Shown here piece after piece: positions 1-12,964 of a stretch of 64,000 nucleotides of DNA (its first letter is position 1; every line of letters begins with the position of its first letter). This DNA is from Cristatella mucedo. Taxonomy: Eukaryota; Bryozoa; Phylactolaemata; Cristatellidae. The notes beneath the pieces are model-generated. The model was not told the DNA's origin and made no database searches. It saw only the letters and a list, made by a program, of their open reading frames with translations. The DNA is taken from NCBI GenBank assembly GCA_009760855.2, contig WPIO01000056.1, forward strand, positions 1,366,501 through 1,430,500, in the 5' to 3' direction. The position numbers and the translations under genes are program-made.

Positions 1-189
1 ATTTTCAAGCGTGTCTCGTACGTTTGGACATAAAGAAACGTGCCACTCCTTTAAGGAAACAGATGCCGAGCTGATCTGAGTAAAACATAACCATCATCGC
101 TCCGTTCGAGTATTTTCATGTTACTTCATTAAGTCTTGATGCTACCGTGTTCACTCAATACTTGATCTTTAACAATACATTTAATAAAT

Positions 190-345
190 TTGAAAGAACT
201 AGTACAACTATTATATTACTATATTATTATATACTATTATTATTTATTATTTAATTATTATATTATATTATATATTATATATTATTATATATTATAATAT
301 TATATTATAATATTATATTATCAGTACTATTATAAGCTTAAAATA
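190..345. repeat. AT-only low-complexity tract
   Basis: ATT/ATA permutations with almost no G or C for about 150 bp. Confidence 0.9.
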
Positions 346-587
346 ACATATTATTTGCTATATTACATGGTCCCGTACTGACCTGCACTAGTGTTTTTTA
401 AATTATTCTACATTTAGTTTTGAGCACCCTGTACCAGAAGGGTCTCTGTCAAGTTCAGATAAGCCTTCGATCATACGTTGTTTAAGGTTAACTTTTGTGT
501 GTTCGGATCTTTGCATAGAATTAGGTACACAAGCAATATCATGGGACGATGAATTTTTAGCACTGCAAGTCTTCTTTTGAGCTATCT

Positions 588-628
<41 letters not shown>

Positions 629-1699
629 AGTCTGCTATTTTTAAGTTTTTGCACAATTACTTCATTTAAATTTAATTTAATGTTCTCTATCTGTAACTCT
701 ACCAAGCCCCAAAGACTAAGTAGGTGTCTCAAAGGAGAGCTGTGTACAGATCAGTCAAAATACAACGCGGCTTTCGGGTATGCATGTGGTAGCTAACAGA
801 CTTGCTCTCACGCAACATTGAGAAAATGATAAACATATCTGTGTCAGGAGAGCGGTCGTGGAAGGTTCGTAGCAGCACGGACACAGCATCTCCGGATAGC
901 AGCTGGTAATAATGCCCACACTCGTCAGCAGGAGAATCGATGTCGTTGCATGAAAACTGTAAAAGCGAATTCCATAGTATAAGACCTGCAGAGAAAACCG
1001 TCTGTTGCTAAATGTCTACAAGCGTGTGGGATAGAGCACCTAGGCGCAATTTTGTATATGAAATCAGCCGCCGCAGCGGCTGCCGACGATCGATAGATGT
1101 GGTGCACAAGCTCGGCAGAGCTAATATTTCAAGTGCTCAGCTGAGCTCTGAGCTGCACTGCTACGAGGGCCTCTGCCGGGTACTCCGAGTGCGCTTAAGT
1201 AAAGTCTTTACGGCGTCACAAGAGATTGGAGACTTTTTACTTTTCTCGGCATTCCTCACAATCTCCCTCTTGCTTTTGCAGCTGAGCGCGAGTTTAAGGT
1301 AAGTTCTTTCACTACCCTCTCCTGACTCACCATGCCACGACCTGTGAGGAGTTGGGTGATGTTCTCTGTAGCTGCAACTCAAAAGAGACACTTTGTGCTG
1401 ATGACGCTATATTGAACCGACCATCGATTATCAACGGACAGCTTATGTGCTCGTCTGGGATTGGTCTCTTCGCGTCCCTCCTGAAAACTTCCTGCAGCAT
1501 AGAGCCTTCATAACTCAACGACCTTCAGGACTATTGGAAACATTGAACCGATGCAGAATTGGCGTACTGACCTAGTATCGTGCTAAAAAAAATTGATCAC
1601 CGAGTCACGCTAAAAGCAGAAATTTCGTGCAAATTCTGTATCTGATAAAAAGACTGCGGTTCGTCCATACTGCGTCTCCTAATCCATGCCTAGTGCATT
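346..1699. other. No gene recognised
   Basis: Apart from the CT run at 589-625, short open frames on both strands have no family match or splice support. The segment 700-1000 may hold a faint LINE-A trace (CAGAGTCAGGAGAGC-like text). Confidence 0.5.
589..625. repeat. (CT)n microsatellite
   Basis: A 37-bp perfect CT run. Confidence 0.95.
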
Positions 1700-2772
1700 T
1701 AATAATAATAATATTAATAATGTTGTTGTATCTCCGTCAGTAACTCCACAAAGTCATAAAGACCATGTGGGTGTTACGCAGGAGTGTTTTGTATAGCGCA
1801 CTCACAGCCTAAGCGGCTTTCGGTACGCATTCGGTAGCCAACAGACTTCGTCTCACGCAACAAAGAGAAAGTGGGAAGCATAGCAGAGTCAGGAGAGCAG
1901 TTGAGGTAGTGAGTAGCATAGAAGTAGCAGCAGTTCAGGGCCGCTGAAAAAGATGTGCCATAGTCGGCAGTTGGAGAGTAGATGTCGTTGCGTAAGAATT
2001 GTGGAAGCGAGTTCCACAGTCTAGGACCTGCAGTGCTACAGCTTCTGTCGCCAACTGTCTTTAAGCGGAGGAATGGGACAGCTAATTTATTGTCCACACA
2101 GGACCTGAGGGCGCGAACAGGCTGAAACTGATGCAGCAGTTCAGCTAGGTACGAAGGAGCCAAGCCGTGGCGGGCCTTGTGGGTCAGCATAAGAACTTTG
2201 CTCTGTATCCTTTGCTCAACCGGCAACCATCCTAGCTCTTTCAGCAAAGGTGACACGTGCTCAAACCGCTGGGACTTGAAGTCCAGCCTTGCAGCCATAT
2301 TCATAGTCCGCTGTAGTGGCATAATAGCTTTCTTTGGTAGCCCAGCCAAAAGAGAATTACAATAATCAAGCCGAGACAGAACTAAAGAGCTAGTTAAATT
2401 TTTTACAAGCAACTGAGGGAGACAGCTTCTAATCTTGGATAGGGATCGGATGTGATGGCTAGCTGTAGAGGCAGTCTTCTGAATAAAGCTTTTGAAATTA
2501 AGACAGCTGTCGAACACGACACCTAGATTAGGAGGACGTGGTGAAGGTCGCACAATAGCATCACCTATTAGAACAGCAAAGCCTTTTAATCCAGCCACAC
2601 GCTTAGGTGTCCTATGAGAAGCAGTTCGGTTTTATCGTCATTTAATTTCAGGAAGTTTTCCGACATTCAGGATTGAATATCGGCAAGGCAAGCATTCAGT
2701 TTCTCAGTTGCTGCAGCAGATTCCGACGGTTTAAATGACAAATACAACTGAGTATCGTCAGCATAGAAGTGA
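1700..2772 (-). mobile_element. LINE-A fragment (L2/CR1-type), 3' half
   Basis: Minus-strand reading gives the RT active-site strand FYADDTQLYLSF, a stop in the following segment, then a long open stretch with LDYCNSLLAGLPKKA, HVSPLLKELGWLPVEQRI, LTHKARHGLAPSYLAELL and GPRLWNSLPQFLR. That C-terminal region is typical of L2/CR1-clade non-LTR retrotransposons. The 3' end is GTGGAGTTACTGACGGAG followed by an ATT-rich tail near 1700. It is 5'-truncated and dead. Confidence 0.88.
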
Positions 2773-3598
2773 TATCCTAATGCACTTAATAAGGCTCCCT
2801 CAGAGAACTCAATCTCTCTCTAGGCGCTTTACATTTACTGCAAAGGGAAATGCAATTGAGTGGTGAGTAATATCATGCTTGATAAACTAACAACATAAAT
2901 TACATGGTTAGGGGTGACATGCACAGGGTTAGCATTCAAATGTGGTTAGTGGCAATATGCACAGTGTCAGCACGCATAAGCACATCAAGGACAAATCACA
3001 GGGACCCATTAAATGCTGTCCTAAATAGGTGGGCTTTTTAAGTTCTTTTTAAATGTGGTCAGGTCAAGGGACGTTCTGACGCAGGTCGGGAGGGAGTTCC
3101 AGGCTTTGGGAGCATACGAACTAAAAGCACGGTCTCCAAAGGATTTGAGGTTTGTACGAGGCATTTGTAGACTCTTGGATTCCGAAAAGCGGATGGTACG
3201 ATGCTTGGCCTGATGAGGGAGTAGATCTGAGAGATAGGCTGGATCTAAAGAATGAAGGGACCTCAAAGTGACCGACAAAACCTTGAAGTCAATCCGTTGC
3301 TTAACTAGTAGCCGGTGCAGGTCGGCGAGAAGTGGTGTAATGTGGCAACTGCGATGCTCACGACAGACAAGCCTAGCTGCCGAGTTTTGCACCAGCTGCA
3401 GTCGCCTGATCGTACATGCCGGTAGGCCAGTAAGCAGTGAGTTGCAGAAGTCGAGACGGGATGTCACGAATGCATGGACTAACTTGGACGTGGTATCCTT
3501 ATCTAAACATGCCCGAATTTTAGCAATGTTATGAAGCTGAAAGTAGGCAGATTTGACTGTGGAACTGATATGGTCGTCTAACGAGAGGTCGCTTTTAC
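2773..3598 (-). mobile_element. LINE-B fragment, 3' end
   Basis: It reads LDFCNSLLTGLPACTIRRLQ, NSAARLVCREHRSCHITPLL, VKQRIDFKVLS and AWNSLPTC, the L2/CR1-type RT C-terminus of a second family. The 3' hairpin region, with TCTCTCTAGGCGC seen on the plus strand, lies at 2790-2835 directly against the truncated end of the LINE-A copy. It is 5'-truncated at about 3598. Confidence 0.87.
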
Positions 3599-3890
3599 TT
3601 CATACCTTGCCACCCTGAGGCCAATAAGCAATATTTAGCATGACGTGACTACTTTATTGAATCCTAACTAACTGCATTCCTGTAAAATAGATGCTTATTC
3701 AGCCATACTACTCTTCTTGATATCATACTCGATAATGATACCAGTGTCTTGATAGTTCGATACTGCAAGAAAAATATATATTAAATATCTTAAATTTTTA
3801 CATGGATTGACAACTTTAACTTTTTAGCTTTAAAATCACCGTCTATTCCAGCCTTCTCCGACCGAACTCTTCAAGCATCCCTAAGTGCGC

Positions 3891-4026
<136 letters not shown>

Positions 4027-4059
4027 TCATAGATCGTCTCATCAATCAGTAATCAGGCG

Positions 4060-4440
4060 TGGCTTCCGCATCAAAACAGTTTTATTTGACCTTCACTGGC
4101 TCTCTGTCAAGTATTGAATCCATTTCAAGATCCACTGTCTGGATTTTAAGTTGCACACATCGCTGTAACCAATATATTCATTCATCTTACTCGCTCAGCC
4201 TTTGTGCTCTAGCCTCACTCATTCCGTCTCGTGTAGTCATTTCACCGTCCATCGCAGTAAATTGAAATCTTTTTGGTGATACAGCTCTCAAATCTTGTAC
4301 ATAGGAAGTGCGGAACTCGTTTAGAGCTACTGTCACTACCTCCAAAAATCACGCGTCACTTAAGTGTCAGCTAAAGACGCACCTGTTCAGGCGCAGCTTA
4401 CCCTTCGCCCTTTCGAGCTTTTCTTTTCTGATCCTGGATG
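4060..4440 (+). mobile_element. Diverged L2-like fragment (third family?)
   Basis: The plus strand has CTTCACTGGCTCTCTGTCAAG, reminiscent of the LINE 'LHWLPV' region, and further on LKTHLFRRSLPFA, a common L2 C-terminal motif. The sequence differs from LINE-A and LINE-B. It starts just after a CT/TA microsatellite. Confidence 0.5.
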
Positions 4441-4639
4441 CTATCTATGTGCATATCTATGCCTAATTATGTGCATGCTACCGGCCAGACGTCCAACTTC
4501 TGATTCGTGGTCCTGCTTGTTTTCTTTGCTTTAGCTTGGTAGCCAATGCTTGGCACTTCTTTCCTGCTGCATTCTTATTTAAGTCTGACATCGTGCATGT
4601 CTCTAATCCTTGCGTATTACTTGCGCATTATTCTCTCGC

Positions 4640-4990
4640 AGCTAGTTGTAATAACAACAATAACAATAATTAGAAACATGTATGGAGCTCTCCGAGGAAT
4701 TAATCACTCTCTAGGCAATTTAAATTTCTGTAAAGTAAGCATGATCGAATGGTTAGTGGTGGTATCTTCAGTGTCAACAAGCTTAACAAAATTAGAGGTG
4801 TCGTGGACACGGACAGCATGAAGATATGGCTGGCGGCAGCATGCACAGTGTCAGCACTCACTAGCCTACAAAAACGAAGCCCAAAGACCGAAGAATTGCT
4901 GTGATAAATATATACGATTTTAGATTTTTTTAATGTTGGCAAGTCAAGGGATGTTGAGACGTCAGTCAGTAGTGAGTTTCATATATGTAA
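4640..4990 (-). mobile_element. LINE-B 3' remnant
   Basis: From the AAT/AAC tail at 4645, the minus strand shows a diverged copy of the hairpin (near 4690-4720), the spacer with its CACTGTGCATGCTGCC-like stretch, and the end of the coding region near 4930-4990. It is decayed but collinear with intact LINE-B copies. Confidence 0.7.
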
Positions 4991-5138
4991 AGCACTGGTT
5001 TGCGATTAATTTATCATGTGGCCCTTTACAGGCTATGACCTATTATTATTATTATTATTATTAGTCTGTCTGGAAACAAACTCTCGCTCGGACTCTCTCT
5101 CACCCACCCTCAAGCCCATCTGCCCTTTATGTGTCGCT

Positions 5139-5141
<3 letters not shown>

Positions 5142-5219
<78 letters not shown>
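5142..5219. repeat. (CT)n microsatellite
   Basis: Perfect CT repeat of 78 bp followed by imperfect pyrimidine sequence. Confidence 0.97.
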
Positions 5220-5226
<7 letters not shown>

Positions 5227-5965
5227 CCTTTCTCTATCTCACTCTCAGTCCCTTGCTCATGGAATGTCAGGCTTCTACACAATTAGCAGCAAACAGGAAG
5301 ATCTGTATTTCGCAGAACTAGGTTCCAGCACCTACGGAAAGCACTGACACCCATGACAATAATATGCACTGCCAATTGTATAGATTAAACATTTATTTTA
5401 TTTATTTCCTCCGACATCTCGTCTGTTTTAATCATCTAGATTTGCAATATGATATAACTAAATTTGATTAAACATTGCTAAAACGCGGTGATTGCATTTC
5501 GGATAGCAAGTAAAACAGGCACGTGGCGTAAAACGTAACAGAAAAGATCTAAATTGCAACAAACAAAATGCCTGTCTCTTTTAGCAGCTTCATAAACATC
5601 CAGTGAAAGACAATACCAATTGCGAGCCAGCATAGTCACGTGGCACCCTCATTGCGGCCTGAGTAAGAACTCTCTTACTTTGTTGTTCAATTGTGTGCTT
5701 TCTTCTCTACATCTTGCGGCGGTCTCTGCAGAATCTTCGAAGGCCTCGCAAGCTCGTCACTCGCATGTATTACATCTCTAATCTGGATTCTTAAATACAC
5801 TGATAATATATAGGCATCGTATCACTATCAGATGCAGAAATTTTCGTTCATCTAGTCGTTATACTTCAGAGTGGCTTGATATACCTAGAATATTTTTTGA
5901 GATAAGATTATTGATTCACAGCTTATTGATTCAAGTATTCCACGAAAAGCTACTGGTATTGAAAG

Positions 5966-6984
5966 ACCCGGTAGAGCGTGACCGGTAGAGCGTGACCGGT
6001 AGAGCGTGACCGGTAGAGCGTGACCGGTAGAGCGTGACCGGTAGAGCGTGACCGGTAGAGCGTGACCGGTAGAGCGTGACCGGTAGAGCGTGACCGGTAG
6101 AGCGTGACCGGTAGAGCGTGACCGGTAGAGCGTGACCGGTAGAGCGTGACCGGTAGAGCGTGACCGGTAGAGCGTGACCGGTAGAGCGTGACCGGTAGAG
6201 CGTGACCGGTAGAGCGTGACCGTAGAGCGTGACCGTTAGAGCGTGACCGGTAGAGCGTGACCGGTAGAGCGTGACCGGTAGAGCGTGACCGGTAGAGCGT
6301 GACCGGTAGAGCGTGACCGGTAGAGCGTGACCGGTAGAGCGTGACCGGTAGAGCGTGACCGGTAGAGCGGTAGAGCGTGACCGGTAGAGCGTGACCGGTA
6401 GAGCGTGACCGGTAGAGCGTGACCGGTAGAGCGTGACCGGTAGAGCGTGACCGGTAGAGCGTGACCGGTAGAGCGTGACCGGTAGAGCGTGACCGGTAGA
6501 GCGTGACCGGTAGAGCGTGACCGGTAGAGCGTGACCGGTAGAGCGTGACCGGTAGAGCGTGACCGGTAGAGCGTGACCGGTAGAGCGTGACCGGTAGAGC
6601 GTGACCGGTAGAGCGTGACCGGTAGAGCGTGACCGGTAGAGCGTGACCGGTAGAGCGTGACCGGTAGAGCGTGACCGGTAGAGCGTGACCGGTAGAGCGT
6701 GACCGGTAGAGCGTGACCGGTAGAGCGTGACCGGTAGAGCGTGACCGGTAGAGCGTGACCGGTAGAGCGTGACCGGTAGAGCGTGACCGGTAGAGCGTGA
6801 CCGGTAGAGCGTGACCGGTAGAGCGTGACCGGTAGAGCGTGAAGAGTGACCGGTAGAGCGTGACCGGTAGAGCGTGACCGGTAGAGCGTGACCGGTAGAG
6901 CGTGACCGGTAGAGCGTGACCGGTAGAGCGTGACCGGTAGAGCGTGACCGGTAGAGCGTGACCGGTAGAGCGTGACCGGTAGAG
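5966..6984. repeat. Minisatellite, 14-bp unit, about 72 copies
   Basis: The unit is GGTAGAGCGTGACC, nearly perfect for about 1 kb. Rare variants occur at 6221-6240 (lost or changed bases), 6365-6375 (short unit) and 6840-6850. Three units make 42 nt, so the minus strand reads as a repeating 14-residue peptide. No sign of a real gene around it. Confidence 0.97.
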
Positions 6985-7439
6985 CTCGAGCAGAGTGCAG
7001 AGCTGACGGGCTCTCGACGTATTTAGACTGGTCTTGTCTGCTTTCACGGCCTAATTCTATTAAATAAGAGTTGGGTAGATTTTTCTATCTTGCTCAAACG
7101 AGAAGCATGCTGCTTTTTTTAACAAGAAATTGGTGCACTTTCCTCAGCAACTTTAAACTGCTTTACTAATTGCTATAGCTAAGACAGTCATACGTCAAAC
7201 GTAAATACAATACGCTACCGATGTATGCACAAGTTTGAGTACTTTGTGGAAACTGGGCGTTAATCGAAGCTCGAACTCGAGTAAACAAAAATGCAGTGTG
7301 CTTCAAGTCTCGTGAAAATCGGATAAACTGATCGTTTTCTGCTGTGCTCCGATGCTAATATTGACAGCTGTCCGTATGGCACGCTCGAACGAAACGGTCG
7401 CATTCTTGCGGGACTGGCTGATGTCGCACGGAATAAACA

Positions 7440-7565
7440 TGTAATTCATTTGTATAGCGCTCTAAGAGAACTTAATCTCTATTCAGGCGCTCCACATATG
7501 CCTCGGGGCTCGAGCCAGACCTCAGCCAGACTTTGGTCGGGGCGAGAGCACCTTAACCGCTGGAC
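7440..7565 (-). mobile_element. SINE-II copy (tRNA head, LINE-B-like tail)
   Basis: The minus strand carries GTTAAGGTGCTCTCGCCCCG and a B-box-like GGCTCGAGCCCC, then CACCTGAATAG-like spacer and AGAGATTAAGTTCTCTTAGA with GCGCTATACAAATGAAT. The tail mirrors the LINE-B 3' hairpin. Confidence 0.75.
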
Positions 7566-7966
7566 AAAACCAGTTCTGGCGGATTCAAGAAAAGCTGCTG
7601 ATCTACATCTTATGTTTTTTCCTTTTAATAGACCAACCTACTCAGATTACGACGACAGCAACCAACAACGGCTAGGCACCTCTCGGATATTGTGCGGGAG
7701 CGGCTAGCCGATGAACGCACGACCGAGCGAGTCAGCCCCATCCAGCAGATGGGCGTCCATTAAGGCAGCCAGGGTGTAACCGTAGGCTCATCGGGGTCAC
7801 ATAGGATCACTCTCTGCCGACCGTTAAACATTTTACTGTGCATATTTCTCTTTCTCTTTCTCTGTGACTAAATATTTACTACCGATAACTCGTGGCTAAA
7901 AACCAGCAGCAACGAACGATGGATATTGAGTGCTATTCTTCATCAACTCCGGTATCTATTTTACAC

Positions 7967-7970
<4 letters not shown>

Positions 7971-8011
<41 letters not shown>
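7971..8011. repeat. (CT)n microsatellite
   Basis: A 41-bp perfect CT run. Confidence 0.95.
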
Positions 8012-8014
<3 letters not shown>

Positions 8015-10119
8015 GATATGGAGTGACAACGTAAGATATAATTGTTGTGAAGCGAGCTTCATTAGAAAACTGCAAATGATAATGCATGCACGCAAGCAGA
8101 GCAAAACAAAGCCTGCTGGATTATCGTGAATACGTATCCTCAAATACCGTTGCTATTCCATAATTGTTATTGAATAAAGCTCGAGTAACAATTTTCTTAG
8201 TGAATAAAGCACCAGTAACAATGTTCGCCATGCTAAGAGCATGCTGGTATATCTTAATGACCGAGGTGAGGTAGCATTGGACTATTGAAAATTCCTGTTT
8301 TGTAAAAGGTACATGGATGTAAACTAAAAAGGAAATTGCTGTGCTGTAGTGTCACCTAATATCCATAGTGTTTTGTTCTAGGGTCTGCTACTATAGTATC
8401 TTGACTAGGCCGTCTGTAAGTCACAAAGGTTCTTTAATGGCTCTGGACTCACACATTCATCAAGACCAAGGTTCAGTTATAAAAATGAGCCTCGTTTCAG
8501 ATCTATGCCTGTTGAGCTCATTGTGGAAATCGCTTTGAGATATGCGATACCTAAATGGCCCCGATTTCATTGCTCATGCATAAAGCCTACAAGTATATAC
8601 AACATAAATACCTGTACGTATACGATATACGATGAACCGTATATTTACTGGCAGTTATTAACAAGGTTTGGCATAACCCGAGCCTGGGCATTATATAACC
8701 AACGGACAACGAAGCACAATGTAGCAGAAATTTTAAATGTAGTAATAGCAAGTATAGAGTTGGTAAAGTAAGTTAAAAAGTAGCAAGTTATGATGGCTGA
8801 AAAAATGGTGTGTCCGAACTGACCACTAGAGAGCAGACAGCACAGCTACAAGACATCTGGAATTGAGGACGCTAGCTGCTCATCTCAGGCCAAGCCGAGC
8901 AAAGGCGTCCTGGACTTGGATCGAAGCTAAGAGCCAAGCATTGATAAGAGACAACCGAAAAGCGGAGAGAAAGACAAAAATCGCTGCAGCTAGAGCTAAA
9001 AACATCTGCAGCTAGAGCTGCAGCTACATGTGAAGGATCTACGCAATGCTGGGAGTTTTGAAGTCTGAGCCAGACTTTGATCGTTATACGCTCATCGATT
9101 GACGGCCACTGCAGTGCACTTGGCCGAAACAGTGCACGTTCATACATGGCTTAACTTGTGAACGCCATCATGCATGGAGTGCACACGGCATAATTTCAAA
9201 GCTATCAAAGACCAATCTAGGACTTTTCTTATTGACCAGGAAAGGTAAATGTGACTTGATGGAGTTTTTAGTATCTACGTGGCAATCTGAAATGAAACTA
9301 CGAACACAGAAACATATTTTCAAAGAAACGCCTTAACGGCTGTTGCCATAATCGTGCGCAGCTAACGCTAGCGAACAAAGACAGTGCTCCTAATTTTAGA
9401 AGAGTATATCTTTCATAGCTTGCTCTGCAGCCTTGCGACCGCCTTGCGGACTATTTAGGTTACCTGCTGCATTATTTTGCGTATGCTTTTCTCAGTTTGT
9501 CAAGGTACGTCCTCAATGTCGCGACGAAACAGATGACGTGGGACACGAACGTATAGAGATCGTGCGCCACGTCATCTGCTCCCGTTGGTGCGGTCCGTTG
9601 CCGGATGAAGTATCGTGCGGCTCTGTCTCCTCGGCCAAGAAGGGCAAAAGCGACAGCCGATCAGAAACAGCTCCAAGGCTCCACATCAACTGCATTGAAA
9701 GAAACGGGTGGATGACAGAACGCCCAATAAGAAAAAAAGTAACACCGCGCCTTTAACTGATGGTCACGTTTAGGTTCGCGTTCGAATGGGATTAGTAATT
9801 ACCAGAGTGCATTCCTTTCGAGCAGAGCAGTGGCCAGTATTTTCGCATTGGAAGCTAGAGCTCGACCTTGAGGGAATACAACGAGAGCGTCAGCGACATT
9901 TAATCTTTAAATCTTCGTGTGAAGGCCTAGCGAAAAGCCCCTTCTTTTAAAAAGTTCGTTCGCTGCTTTTACTTACGAGGGCGATTGGCTCGAGCAGTAG
10001 AGCTCTCGCCGTGCCTAAAACGTAGTGGTTGCCCTCTCATAGCAAACATCTTGAACAGGTGCCGCCATAGAGCCGGCAGACGTTCGACACGCGCACTTTA
10101 TGCCGCTGAGTCTTGGCCT

Positions 10120-10270
10120 TTGGGGGGTTAGGTGCTCGCTCTTCACGGTCGACGTCGTCGGTTTGAGTCTCGCAGTGGCCAATCGTTCAGTGTCCACTAC
10201 GAGCGCTGGTGATAATCTCAAAGGCTCTTCTGCCGCTATACATAAATGAGTCTTTTAAATCAGCAAACAT
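10120..10270 (+). mobile_element. SINE-I copy (tRNA-derived)
   Basis: The tRNA-like head is TTAGGTGCTCGCTCTTCACG with a B-box-like GGTTTGAGTCTC. The body is GGTGATAATCTCAAAGG, CTCTTCTGCCGCTATACATA and AATGAGTCTTTTAAATCAGC. The same body occurs at seven other places in the window. Confidence 0.75.
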
Positions 10271-12459
10271 TTTTAAATCGAATAGTTTAGTCGAGTGAAT
10301 TTGCCTAATAGTCCTTCCGAGAAGTTATTGTGGCCACCGAGGCGGTGCTCGATGGCTGGCTTCCGAGAGGAGGCTACAGACTCAGCAGGTGTCGCTCGTT
10401 CGGTTTCGAGGCGGTCCTTCGCTGGAGCTGCCACGGACGACTTGACTAAACGCTATCATCCTTGGGACGATTACTTGTTGCGATCATCAATAAATCTCCG
10501 TCGCTTAGCAGCCTGAAGAGTGGATTCAAATGGTTTAGCAATTCTTCAGCTATAGAATCTCCCGGTTGGAACTGGAACTAGAACTAGAAATTGGAAACTA
10601 GGAAACTAGACTTGGAACTAGAACTTCTTCGAGATGGCGCAGGAGATGCCTCGTAAGAATCTTATAGCAGCCTGCTGTATTCCGTTATGGGAACGGACTG
10701 ATTGCAGAGCTTTACGTTAATTCACTAGGCCTCGCTAATCTCTCGTACGTAAAGGTTCTTCGGTTGTGTAAAAGAAATCTTGTAGTTTTCGTTGGCGTGT
10801 CAGTTTCTTGCGTGTGTGCACGCGTGTGATCTTCAGATCAAGCGAGGAATGTAGTTTGTGTTCCATCCGTTGGAGCGGCTCTCTGCCAGGGTATCTTCAG
10901 TGAACCACGCCTGAAGCCTGAGCCGCTGTTACAGGTCATTATTTCACGCCGTCAGCCTGCGGTGTGGCGGCAGGGCAAATGGAGCGCGGTAAAAGGATCT
11001 GCGGGATGCAACCTGCGCTGACGACGTCTAGGCTTGATTGAAAAATAGGCGGTAATTATCTTCAAGTGCGTGCAGTGATAATACAGCCTTTTAAGTTGTA
11101 TCTGTATATTCGAGCAGAATAGGGTTTGTTTCGCGCACCAAGTAAATAGGGCCCCGATAACGTAAGCTTTCCAGCCTTTGAAAGCATATAGTCTATAATA
11201 ATGTGGGTCCAGCCTCATTTTGGGAATTTCTATATATCCACCAAAATTAGCACAGCCCTGATGCCACTTTAGACGTAATCTAAAAATTAAATTCTTATTT
11301 CAGAAAAATAAATATTAGCCTGTAGCTATTAACATGAATTAACGTTACGCAATTGAATATTTATAGTTATACGCATGAATGATATATTATATTTTCTTGA
11401 GTTTTTGGCAGCACCGCTTGAATTTATTCAGCTTAGCAGCTGCATGAAGTGGCCCTTTAAGAAATAGTAAAACTCTGAGCTACACTCTACTAGCTCTGAA
11501 AATAGCCTAATTTAATTAATGGCCTTTCATGAGATCCGTTAGGAAAGCTCTTGGAAATCTACCTAAGATTAAAGTTGCAATGCAATGTACTTACTGTAGC
11601 TTTATTGCTTCCTAACTACTGCCTAACGGTTAAAGCTCATTCGAATTTACTTGCTTCTTGCCCGCTTACTGCTTTTCAATTCGGAAAAAGTGAATTTTTT
11701 ATTTTTCATTCCATTTAATGAGCTACCCAATGCCCGAAACTGAATTCGAGAAGGGAGTGTTCAACCCCAGTTGCAACCTCACTTAAGTGCTCGAAAAATA
11801 AATGGAGCTCCACTCCAGACAACACTACGGGTGCCAGAGCCACTGCACGGGTTACTTATTGAAAGGAACTCTTAACGCAGGAAACCTGACACCGAATGAG
11901 AGCACATAATCATGCGACGGCATTTTATAGTGCCCTAATATAGTCAATCTGCTTGTAGGCTGAAAAGAAACCCTGTCAACTCATGGAGCCCCCAAAGCGA
12001 GCAGCTTTCGAGCACATTTGCCACATTGTCTTGTGCGCTCGCTCCTCGGTGCTGGCGCGTGCCTTGACAGCTACGACTCTTTTTTAACAAGCCATTCGTA
12101 TAAGCGCGACAACACGTGAAGCGCTGACAAGCCGTTGAGTGCTCAGCATATTTTCCGCATTCGTTTCAGACTGCAGAAATTGAGAGCGGAACGCTCGGCC
12201 TTGTCTAGCGATTCAAGCAGTGGAAACCGCCACGTCAGGTGTCTCCGGGTCAGCAGCGCGAGCCGTGGCAGTTGGCGTCGCTGTTGCAGAAAAAACTAAC
12301 CCTCACAAGTGGGCATGTGTCCGGCTTGTAAACTGGCCTCGGACATGCTGAAAGCAGAGAGTTTGAACAGGTGCTTCCGGTCTGAGCTCAAGCTGCAGGC
12401 CATCGAGAAGCCAGCATTGTATCTAACAAGCGAACGTGATCGCAGCATCATTCATGTGT

Positions 12460-12830
12460 TTTTCTTAAAAATAAAAATAGCAATGCATTTGCATTGCACC
12501 ACCAGAGACCTGAGTCTTTCTCTAGGAACTTTACAGATGCTGGATGCAAAGCTAAATGTTTGGTGGAAACATCCGCAAGCACCAGACACATCAAGCAGCA
12601 GGAGAGAGCAAGTAAGCAGGTACATGCGCACGAAGCAAGAATCACAAAGACCCACCGAATACTGTAGTAGAAATGAACGTTTGAAACTTCTTTTTTAATG
12701 TCGTCATGTCAGGAGACGTTGTGACGTGCGTCGGTAGTGAATTCCATCCTTTTGGAGCAGAAGAACTAAAGGCACGGTCTCAAATGGTTTCGGGGTTCGT
12801 ACGAGAGATATGGCTAAACGATTCGAGTCA
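12460..12830 (-). mobile_element. LINE-B 3' remnant
   Basis: A diverged minus-strand copy: the hairpin region with AGAGAAAGACTCAGGTCTCT at about 12505-12525, and the coding end (GTCTCAAATGG, CGTACGAGAGAT, GAATTCCA) at 12690-12830. Indels break the frame. Confidence 0.65.
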
Positions 12831-12938
12831 GAACAGTGAAGTTAATCATTCACCACTTCGCATCTTCTGCCAAAGCCACACTCACATGGAATCGCGCAAG
12901 AAGGCGAGACATGGTGCTTTGCAATAGAAGGCCGAGGG

Positions 12939-12964
12939 GCAACCCGCCGCTTGTGGCGGGTTGC
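12939..12964. other. Perfect GC-rich hairpin
   Basis: GCAACCCGCC, six-base loop, GGCGGGTTGC: a 10-bp perfect stem. Helitron 3' ends carry such hairpins, but the expected CTRR end 10-12 bp downstream is not there, so the role is unknown. Confidence 0.6.

Larger units (their letters stand above)
6985..12459. other. No confident gene; SINEs and a CT run only
   Basis: Besides SINE-II (7440-7565), the CT run (7971-8011) and SINE-I (10120-10270), nothing could be assigned. A 107-codon plus-strand frame at 9433-9756 has no recognisable domain. At 10565-10630 a GGAACTAGAACT-like motif repeats loosely. Confidence 0.5.

Noticed and set aside
1774-2598. A 274-codon host gene
   Set aside because: Homologous stretches recur at 17, 26, 35, 40 and 57 kb; it is the C-terminal RT region of LINE-A.
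5966-6984. CRISPR-like regular array
   Set aside because: Units are contiguous without unique spacers, in an animal genome; it is a minisatellite.
5950-7047. A 365-codon minus-strand open frame
   Set aside because: It is the 14-bp minisatellite read through; no splice or start context and no non-repeat domain.
9433-9756. A 107-residue plus-strand protein
   Set aside because: No domain, no conserved-looking composition, and an overlapping frame of similar size on the other strand.
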